A stretch of 12,318 bases of DNA. It comes from Stephanodiscus triporus (Eukaryota; Bacillariophyta; Thalassiosirophyceae; Thalassiosirales; Thalassiosiraceae). Positions within the stretch are counted from its first letter, which is position 1. Each line of letters begins with the position of its first letter. This document shows, one piece after another, positions 1 to 6,719 of the stretch. Below the pieces are notes generated by a model. That model saw nothing but the letters and a program-made list of their open reading frames with translations. It was not told the origin of the DNA and did not search any database. Location of the stretch: contig JALLAZ010000751.1 in assembly GCA_036939755.1 (NCBI GenBank), forward strand, positions 1 through 12,318. Reading direction: 5' to 3'. The position numbers were made by a program, and so were the translations under genes.

Positions 1-244
1 CTTGTACATAGGAAAATGACTGTGTCATTCTAATTATGGACATGTGTAGGAATTACTTAGAAATGAGAATTGGGGATGTACGTAGGGAAGAGTTTTCTCA
101 CGATTCACATTGCCGCGTGCACTCAGTGCCGCGTGTTATACGGTAATGTAACTAGTGTCTAATTTCCCTCAACCTCAACCGAAACGGCCCTCACAACGAA
201 CGGGACACATTTTTTCTGCTTCAACGGCAACGCGGCGACAAGCT
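1..244 (+). promoter_or_regulatory. 5' flank and probable promoter/leader of the acidic membrane-protein gene
   Basis: No gene is visible here. An in-frame TAA at 149-151 shows that the downstream reading frame cannot extend further left. An ATG at 145 is followed at once by a stop, so it would be only a minimal upstream ORF. The 9-base word TGCCGCGTG occurs twice on the same strand, at 111-119 and 127-135, about 110-135 bases before the chosen ATG. That is a plausible but unproven transcription-factor site pair. No clear TATA box can be assigned. Confidence 0.4.
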
Positions 245-2542
245 ATGTCCCTCACTCCCCCAGTGAATTTCTGCCCTCGCAAATTTCTTGCACGACGAGG
301 TACCGCCGTTATGCGACCTCCTCCCCCCCCGCTGCGGCGGCGTCGCCCTGATCGCAGAGAACGCGCGGCCCTTCCGTTCGCTTCATCGAGATGGTGTCAC
401 CTGGTGGTATGTTGCTCGTCGATTGCTTTGTTTCAAAATCGTCTCTCCGCCTTGGTGTCGGGGGACGTTATCAATGCTGGGGGTGGCATCGCCGGGATCG
501 CCGATGATATTATTGTGACTGATAACCACGACAGAAGAAACGAGCAAATATCAGTAGAAATAGAACCGGAGAAGGCGAAAGGAAATTCTTGGGAAAGCGA
601 TGACGACGACGACTCAGTCGTGACAGCTGTAGTCGACGTCGCGGGATATGAGAACGGGGAAAATGACGTCTCGGCAGTAGGGGAGGACACAATCGAATTC
701 CCCGCCGGGCGTCAAAATGGTAAAGCTGAATCAGTCATCGGGGCATCAAATGTTGCCGATGTCGATGAATACGCCGATGCTGCATCGGGCGTAACTCATG
801 TTGGTCACGTCGAGGGAGAGAGTTTGGGGCAAGATTCGGCGGAAGATGAGACGAAAGTTACCTCCGAACGGCCTGATGACGGTGACGCAAAAGTAGAGAA
901 TTCTGCATCGGATGCGCTCGTAGTTACTGATCCTACTCCCGGGCAGGTCTCAGTGGAGGGGAGACATGATCGGCCCGACGACGACGATGATGTCGCGGAT
1001 GAAATCCTGTCAGAAAGTGTAAAAACTATCATCTCAGAAAATGAGATCGGGGCTGGCGACTCGCAGAAAGAGGTCACAGCTTCAAAGACAGTTTTGCCTC
1101 TAGACGACGACGACGACGACGTGACAAATATAGTAGGCGGGTCCAAAGAAATTGATGATTTGGGAGTGCCAAGTCCCACGGATATTGACGGTAGCGAGGA
1201 TAGCCTCGCACTATCGAGCCTTCACTCTCAACCAACCGCGTTTCATCGCAGCCAATCCAGCGAAGGTGACGCTGTTGTTGAAGGCGAAGGTGCCCTTGTG
1301 GAAGATGAAAAGGTGAAGGTAGAGGTCCCCGAAAAGGATGCTACGGGGCCCGAAAAAGCAGGAGAATCTACTCAGGAAGCCGTGAGAAATGACACAGGGG
1401 CCGAAAATGGCAATGACCGTAGTGTCCCAGATGACTTATCTGCTGCTAATGTTGGAAATGGTGGGAGTGACCTCTCCATCCTCACTGAAGATAACGCAAA
1501 CATTGCACTAGAAGACAAACCCAGCGAAGAAATGTTGCCTGGTTCGGAACGAACCCAACAGCCTCCCATTCAAGATTGGGATGATGAGGATGAGGATTCC
1601 CTATTTGAGATGCTTCAGTCAACATTCAACGTTATCCTACTAGCTGTGGGTTTGACATCGTTCTTGGTTTTCCGAAAGCGTGTGAAGGACCGTGTGCTCG
1701 CGGACCCGTCAATCCATGTAACAAGCGCTATAAAGGATGAAATCATCGATGTCGCTATCAGGTTGGTTTCTTGGGCGACAGGCACGTCTAATGGAGCAAA
1801 GACAAACATTAGCAACGCTGAAGTCGGGAATGACACGTCGACAGGCTTCGGAAACGAGACCATTCCCTTGTCTACAGCAACAGACGAAGAATGGGGCTGG
1901 GAAGATGAAGACATGGGCAATAGGTTAGAACTCTCAGCGATAGGAGGTGATGAAGCGAAGGAAGACGACGATTTAGCCATGGCGATTGCAATGAGCATAT
2001 CAGATTCTAGGAATAGCAGTGATGAAGCGATGGGAACGACTGCATCCGTCCTCAAGCCAATAAACCCATCGAATATGAATGGCTCTAGATATAGTCCATC
2101 TACAGGCAACGACAAAACACAACGGTCATCAACAACTGCAAAATTCTCGAGCACGTCATTCGAAACACAGTCATATTCAGCAGGAGGTGACAGCATAGCC
2201 GATCTGCTGGGTCAAATGGGAAGCAATGGCGGTCCTGTAATCACGAGCTTTGGTCAAAAGCCCTCGACGATAACAAAACCAAAGTCGCAGCCAAAGAACG
2301 AAAGCGCTGACGACATCTTCGCCTCTATGGGATTATCTACTTCTTATTCATCAACGACTGCTAGTAGGCCATCTAGGCCTGCACCCAAATCTGTCGGATG
2401 GCAAGCTTCAACAAGTACTCAGTCCAAGAAGAATGCTCCCAAGAGCACTCAATTGTCATCCCTTCTTGACGATACATTCGATGGAGACGTCGATGCAGAT
2501 ACCTGGGGAGACTGTGGAGACTTGGACGATTTGCTCGATTGA
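245..2542 (+). CDS. Acidic single-pass membrane protein with WGW motif and ubiquitin-interacting motif (UIM) in its C-terminal tail; family not recognised
   Basis: Intronless frame of 765 residues from the first in-frame ATG (245). The frame is open back to a GTG at 155, but GTG is an unlikely eukaryotic start. ATG 311 is an alternative. Numbering is from ATG 245. Residues 1-49 are Arg/Pro-rich, and 50-73 form a moderately hydrophobic stretch that could be a signal peptide or signal anchor, better placed if ATG 311 is used. About 80-450 is a low-complexity acidic region with several runs of five or six Asp. A clear transmembrane segment lies at about 457-476 and is followed by basic FRKRVKDR, which by the positive-inside rule puts the C-terminal half in the cytosol. 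The tail has EEWGWEDED (WGW at 550-552), resembling acidic WxW peptides bound by the delta-COP mu-homology domain. It also has EDDDLAMAIAMSISDS (about 574-589), which fits the UIM consensus of acidic patch, Ala and Ser. Two related motifs follow, DSIADLLGQMG and DDIFASMGL, then an acidic end containing LLDDTF and LDDLLD. A ubiquitin-dependent trafficking or ER-Golgi sorting role is inferred. I recognise no named orthologue. Confidence 0.8.
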   Translation: MSLTPPVNFCPRKFLARRGTAVMRPPPPPLRRRRPDRRERAALPFASSRWCHLVVCCSSIALFQNRLSALVSGDVINAGGGIAGIADDIIVTDNHDRRNEQISVEIEPEKAKGNSWESDDDDDSVVTAVVDVAGYENGENDVSAVGEDTIEFPAGRQNGKAESVIGASNVADVDEYADAASGVTHVGHVEGESLGQDSAEDETKVTSERPDDGDAKVENSASDALVVTDPTPGQVSVEGRHDRPDDDDDVADEILSESVKTIISENEIGAGDSQKEVTASKTVLPLDDDDDDVTNIVGGSKEIDDLGVPSPTDIDGSEDSLALSSLHSQPTAFHRSQSSEGDAVVEGEGALVEDEKVKVEVPEKDATGPEKAGESTQEAVRNDTGAENGNDRSVPDDLSAANVGNGGSDLSILTEDNANIALEDKPSEEMLPGSERTQQPPIQDWDDEDEDSLFEMLQSTFNVILLAVGLTSFLVFRKRVKDRVLADPSIHVTSAIKDEIIDVAIRLVSWATGTSNGAKTNISNAEVGNDTSTGFGNETIPLSTATDEEWGWEDEDMGNRLELSAIGGDEAKEDDDLAMAIAMSISDSRNSSDEAMGTTASVLKPINPSNMNGSRYSPSTGNDKTQRSSTTAKFSSTSFETQSYSAGGDSIADLLGQMGSNGGPVITSFGQKPSTITKPKSQPKNESADDIFASMGLSTSYSSTTASRPSRPAPKSVGWQASTSTQSKKNAPKSTQLSSLLDDTFDGDVDADTWGDCGDLDDLLD
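1961..2011 (+). other. Ubiquitin-interacting motif coding segment
   Basis: Encodes an acidic run followed by LAMAIAMSIS and DS. This matches the UIM pattern of acidic residues, a hydrophobic residue, an invariant Ala and an invariant Ser spaced along one helix. The motif is known to bind the Ile44 patch of ubiquitin. Nothing else of a UIM-family protein (proteasome subunit S5a, epsin, Vps27) is recognisable in the rest of the protein. Confidence 0.72.
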
Positions 2543-2768
2543 TGAGATAACTCGTAGTATAAATCCAAACGGGTTTGCCACCAATACATTCGTGTACATA
2601 GGATGCTCTAACTTTGGCTTAGTAGAAGTCTTTTTCACTTGGCTCATCATCTTTATCTATTCCAACCCAGCCAGTGGGGTACTCTCTTGATGCATATGCA
2701 GGATGAGGATATACTGATGAGGCAGATCGAAATACTAGGTGAGATTCGGTATGAAAGAAATTATGTTC
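2543..2768. other. Convergent intergenic spacer (two 3' ends)
   Basis: Two genes end facing each other here, with stops at 2540-2542 on + and 2769-2771 on -. Both 3' UTRs and polyadenylation sites must fit in about 226 bases, so the transcripts may overlap. No convincing coding frame, RNA gene or long repeat is visible. Short frames crossing this region are unsupported. Confidence 0.5.
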
Positions 2769-4525
2769 TTATAAAAAGAAAGTCTCACCCCAATTTTGTG
2801 TTTCATTCCAATACTTAGGATGGCTGTAAAACATACGTTTTCCAGACAAGCCATGGTATCCCCTCATCCTTCCTTCGAAGAGATAAGGGTTGTCAGAGAA
2901 GGAAGAACAGGTTCTGACATTCAATCAATGGACAACACTCACCAATGTACGCTGAGAAACTACTGAAGTATGTGCCGACAAAAACCCTTCCTCGGCTTGC
3001 CACAACTTGGTCGATCATTCCTACAAAGTTTGGATCAAGATCGGACAAACCAGCCAACTCGGAATAATCATCCAAGAAGCGAACCTTATAATGCTCCATC
3101 AAAGGACCAAAAAATGTACGATTAGTTTCGTCGGTTGCGATGTAGAGGAGACGTCCAGCATCTGGTTCAAGCCACGATCGAGTATTTTCATGCCATTGAT
3201 CTGCAGAAATTCTCATTTTGGGCCATTGAAAGTCACCTATCGTAATCAGAATCAAAGAACCTGTCAACTATTTCAGGAGGGATAAAGGCCTTCAAGAGAT
3301 GGATTTGTAACTTACCCCGCCTTATGTGCATGGAGAAGTAACCAGCATCACCCCCAGCGCCGTTGGAATAACTTGTGAAGGACTCATTGGTAAGCGATTT
3401 CACGATCTTCCCAGCAGCACAGAAAATTTCATCTGAATACCGCACACGGTCCCTGATTAATCTCTTGTAGTAATTTCCTATCTCCGGCTTGGTAAAGTGG
3501 ATAAACGTATAGAAATGCACCAATAGCCTGGCGTCTTTGGTGTGTGAGCGAAAATGAATGAGGGGAGCATCATGCATCACCTTATTGTAGTATACGGGCG
3601 TTCTTTTCGCGCAGAATTGTTTTGTTTGTTGTTGTTGTATTTCGTTCTCATCACCGCCTTCACTCGCATCTCTCAGCCAATTTTCATCGTCCATGATCAG
3701 GCAGTGATGTTCTCCGTGCCAATCGGGAACAAAGTCAGCTACTTGTGCCAAATAGTTATTCAAGAATAAACATGAGCTATTTGACTGCTCGGTCCAAAGA
3801 CAACTTTGCACGGACTTCATCAATATAGTACGATTCTTCTCGTCAGTTGGAAGTGGGTAGGATTTCTTCTCTAGTGCCTCCATGCGGAAAAAGTCCGCCA
3901 TTGATATTGTATCAACAACATCATCAAATACATTGAAGAATTTTTGCAGCCCTCGAAGGCGGTTCCTTTTGTCTCTATGTAATAGATATATTGGATTATC
4001 CGGAGGCATTACCAACGTCCGTCCTGTGGCGGCTGCAAGAACGACCATGATTTCAAACTCCATCCGTATATTATTCCATCCACCCTGTAGCAGATGTTCA
4101 GTTTAGTTCAAGTGACGTATAATATGATGTGTTCTTATGAAAGCAACAGATCTTCTCACCCGGTCCGGCTCGAACGACAAATATCGTCTTCTCTCGGGAC
4201 TATTTTTCAATGCAGATGGGGACACCGAAAATGGAGATCGAAATGCACGGTCAAAATCACTGCGTGGATCACTCCAATACGAAACCAACCGAGATATGTC
4301 CTCATCGCATTGCACACGACCCCTTCCTGAGCCTTGTCTCCTCCCTGGATAGGGCAGTGGCTTATCACCATCACTTTTAGTTGATCTAGTAGTACTGACA
4401 TTTGATTCAAACTCCATCAAACGCGAATACGTGACGATGATCCCGACAGCATATAAAAAGATGCCGCCGATCAAAATATATTGTACTGAGCGGAGAGAGA
4501 CCGTGTATGATTCTAGTCGCGTCAT
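2769..4525 (-). CDS. Golgi type II O-fucosyltransferase-like protein (GDP-fucose protein O-fucosyltransferase family, PF10250-like), four exons
   Basis: Proposed model: complement(join(2769..2872, 2943..3236, 3316..4084, 4160..4525)), 510 residues, ATG at 4525. All three introns (70, 79 and 75 nt) are GT-AG with donors GTGAGT, GTAAGT and GTGAGA, and each join restores a family motif. Residues 1-13 are a short cytosolic tail and about 14-34 form one membrane anchor (VQYILIGGIFLYAVGIIVTY), the usual type II Golgi layout. The catalytic region has GGWNNIR (123-129) and GRTLVMPP, HIRRGDF (375-381) matching the GDP-fucose-binding HxRxxDF motif, YIATDE (410-415), and GTYFSSFSAYIGRMRG (466-481) matching the third conserved peptide. 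The likely role is transfer of fucose from GDP-fucose to glycoproteins in the secretory lumen. The acceptor cannot be inferred. The gene diverges from the HA-repeat gene and converges on the acidic membrane-protein gene. The 5' boundary is well supported by a true ATG just before the anchor. Confidence 0.88.
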
Positions 4526-4780
4526 TCTTCTTCAGTGAAAATGAGGACCACGAGGCATTATATCAAACGACTTGAATATTTTGAGCTGCTTCTATGGACG
4601 GAATGGAACGACACTGTCCCCGCACCAAGCCACCTCAAGCCAACAAGCTTTCCTCCTTTTTTTCTAACAAATAATAGAGCAGAAGAGTATGATATTCATA
4701 CATACGTAGAACAGTACTTTACTACCCCTCTTATCTACTCAGCCCACGTGGGATGAACACAAGACCGGTGCGGTGGCAAC
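4526..4780. promoter_or_regulatory. Short bidirectional promoter region
   Basis: This 255-base gap separates the start codons of the divergent fucosyltransferase-like (-) and HA-repeat (+) genes, so both 5' UTRs and core promoters must lie in it. It contains a perfect 10-base palindrome, CCCACGTGGG, 29 bases before the + strand ATG. No protein-coding frame here has support. Confidence 0.6.
4743..4752. promoter_or_regulatory. CACGTG (G-box/E-box) palindrome
   Basis: CCCACGTGGG is a perfect inverted repeat around the CACGTG core that bHLH and bZIP factors recognise in many eukaryotes. In the shared promoter it sits close to the HA-repeat gene and could lie in its 5' UTR or core promoter. Function is inferred from motif and position only. 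Confidence 0.4.
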
Positions 4781-6505
4781 ATGACGTTGCTTTCAAGATC
4801 CTTCAGGCCTTTGACCAGGGCATTGCAATCGTCCCTCAAGCCAATCGGAGCCAGACGCTCCCCGGACATTTATATCGTCCGAAACAGACCAACAGAAGCT
4901 TCAATTTCATCGATTCTAGCGAGAGCACCTAGCGCGACGGGGCACGACGATGCTCACAATCCTCGGGGATTTCCATCGCTCGTGGGGGTGGATGAAATTC
5001 GATGTCTGACTTCTAGTGCCGCCGATGATATTGTTAAAATTTCCTCGTGTTCTGATGATGATTGGGACGATGAAGCGGTCGAAGCCACCCGCAGAAAGGC
5101 GTGGTTGGAGAGGCTGAATGAGCTGAGAGACTATAAGTTGAATCACGGGGACACGCTTGTGCCCCAACGATACCCTGCAAATCCATTGCTAGGGCGTTGG
5201 GTGACTAAGCAACGATCGGATTACATGAATTACCAGAGTAAAAAGGAATTTGATGAAAAATGGAGTGGCGTTGAGGTGTTGGATGATGAAGTGACAGAAG
5301 AGATGTACCGATTGATGAGACGGAGCTCAGGCATGAATGAGAAACGCATTCAGCTCCTCGAAGCAGAGGGTTTCGTTTGGGATCCATTAGAAGCTCAATG
5401 GTTCGAAAGGCTGAATGAGCTGAAAGACTATAAGATGAATCACGGGGACACGCTTGTGCCCAGCGTTTACCCTGCAAATCCATCACTAGGGCTTTGGGTG
5501 GGTACACAACGAACGGCATACACAAGTTACAAAAAAAAAATGGAATTCGATGAAAAATGGAGAGGCGTTGAGGTGTTGGATGACGAAGCAAAGGAAGAGA
5601 TGGACCGAGTGACGAGAGAGTCAAATGGCATGAATGAGAAACGCATTCAGATCCTCAAAGCAGAGGGTTTTGTTTGGGATCCACTTGAAGCTCAATGGTT
5701 TGATAGGCTGCAAGAGTTGAAAGACTATAAGTTGAATCACGGGGACACGCTTGTGCCCTATGCTTACCCTGCAAATCCATCGCTAGGGCTTTGGGTGACT
5801 TATCAACGAACGGCATACACAAGTTACCAGAAGAAAAAGGAATTCGATGAAAAATGGAGAGGCGTTGAGGTGTTGGATGGCGAAGTGAAAGAAGAGATGG
5901 ATCGATTGACGAGAGGGTCAATGGGCATGAATGAGAAACGCATGCAGCTCCTCGACGCAGAGGGTTTCGTTTGGGATCCATTAGAAGCTCAGTGGTTTGA
6001 AAGGCTGCAAGAGTTGAAAGACTACAAGATGACTCACGGGGACACACTTGTGCCCAAAGTTTACCCTGCAAATCCATCACTAGGGCTTTGGGTGGGTAAT
6101 CAACGAACGACATATACAATTTACCAGAAGAAAAAGGAATTCGATGAAAAATGGAGTGGCGTTGAGGTGCTAGATGACGAAGTGAAAGAGGAGATGGATC
6201 GATTAACGAGAAGGTTAAATGGCATGAATGAGAAACGCGTTCAACTCCTTGAAGCGGAGGGTTTTGTTTGGGATGTGCCTGCACACATCTGGGAATCGCG
6301 ATTCCAAGAGTTACGCGCTTTTGTGGCTTTGAACGGCCATGCTGCCATCTACCGGCGAAAACGTGGCCCCTATGATCTTCTGGCTACATGGGCATCAACG
6401 CAGAGACGGAATTACATAAAACGTCAGAATGGGCAACTACTTGATTCTGTTGGTTTTGCATGGGGGAAGTACAAAAATACGAGAGTTCGACGAACGCTTT
6501 GTTAG
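4781..6505 (+). CDS. Helicase-associated (HA) domain tandem-repeat protein, probably mitochondrial
   Basis: Intronless, 574 residues from ATG 4781. Residues 1-30 are rich in Arg, Ser and Leu without acidic residues (MTLLSRSFRPLTRALQSS), which fits a mitochondrial presequence. About 85-106 is an acidic linker. Four near-uniform 99-residue modules follow (107-205, 206-304, 305-403, 404-502), then a shorter divergent fifth (503 to about 556) and a basic end. Each module follows the HA (PF03457-like) pattern: W..RL.EL..YK..HGDTLVP..YPANP.LG.WV..QR..Y..Y, a charged stretch beginning EFDEKW, then NEKR..LL.AEGFVWD. No helicase motor motifs are present. HA domains are small helical modules thought to bind nucleic acid. 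Stand-alone HA-repeat proteins are common in diatoms and their roles are unknown. Modules 2, 3 and 4 are about 80% identical, and the differences cluster at two dipeptides in each module. The gene is divergent from the fucosyltransferase-like gene and convergent with the SAC3-like gene. The repeat family is clear; the function is not. Confidence 0.88.
   Translation: MTLLSRSFRPLTRALQSSLKPIGARRSPDIYIVRNRPTEASISSILARAPSATGHDDAHNPRGFPSLVGVDEIRCLTSSAADDIVKISSCSDDDWDDEAVEATRRKAWLERLNELRDYKLNHGDTLVPQRYPANPLLGRWVTKQRSDYMNYQSKKEFDEKWSGVEVLDDEVTEEMYRLMRRSSGMNEKRIQLLEAEGFVWDPLEAQWFERLNELKDYKMNHGDTLVPSVYPANPSLGLWVGTQRTAYTSYKKKMEFDEKWRGVEVLDDEAKEEMDRVTRESNGMNEKRIQILKAEGFVWDPLEAQWFDRLQELKDYKLNHGDTLVPYAYPANPSLGLWVTYQRTAYTSYQKKKEFDEKWRGVEVLDGEVKEEMDRLTRGSMGMNEKRMQLLDAEGFVWDPLEAQWFERLQELKDYKMTHGDTLVPKVYPANPSLGLWVGNQRTTYTIYQKKKEFDEKWSGVEVLDDEVKEEMDRLTRRLNGMNEKRVQLLEAEGFVWDVPAHIWESRFQELRAFVALNGHAAIYRRKRGPYDLLATWASTQRRNYIKRQNGQLLDSVGFAWGKYKNTRVRRTLC
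5099..6286 (+). repeat. Four in-phase 297-nt tandem repeats encoding HA modules
   Basis: Units start at 5099, 5396, 5693 and 5990. The spacing is exactly 297 nt with no internal indels, and the phase carries on to a degenerate fifth module whose Trp codon is at 6290. Long stretches such as the CACGGGGACAC segment and the TACCCTGCAAATCCA segment are nearly unchanged between units, which implies recent unequal exchange or duplication. The six-base slots at 5165-5170, 5462-5467, 5759-5764 and 6056-6061 differ in every unit. Confidence 0.9.
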
Positions 6506-6719
6506 AGAGTAGACAGTGGCACCGTTAGTTCAGTATCCTTGGAGTGAAACTCAGGTAGATGTGAATTTGCCCAAATATTTGAAACCATTGTGAGATATGG
6601 ATGTGAAAAATCGACAATCCAGAAGTCCATGCCCGAGAGTATGCTAGACTGGGGTGAATCTTCAGAGATGTTCATTGAATAACAACTTTCATTTCATAAC
6701 TTATTCAAATTAAATCGTG
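6506..6719. other. Convergent intergenic spacer
   Basis: This AT-rich gap of about 214 bases holds the 3' ends of the HA-repeat gene (+) and the SAC3-like gene (-). No coding frame, RNA gene or strong hairpin is evident. Polyadenylation sites for both genes should lie here, but I could not assign a canonical AATAAA signal with confidence. Confidence 0.5.

Noticed and set aside
155..244. GTG at 155 as the start of the acidic membrane protein
   Set aside because: Eukaryotic initiation is expected at ATG; the first in-frame ATG is 245 and the frame is closed by TAA at 149.
2433..2690. Short + frame of 85 codons overlapping the end of gene 1
   Set aside because: It overlaps the conserved acidic C-terminus in another frame, has no recognisable domain, and extends only through the convergent spacer.
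5205..6284. Minus strand frames under the HA repeats (139 and 209 codons), which look repetitive
   Set aside because: Their repetition only mirrors the 297-nt coding repeats. They show no domain and the + strand frame has clear HA motifs.
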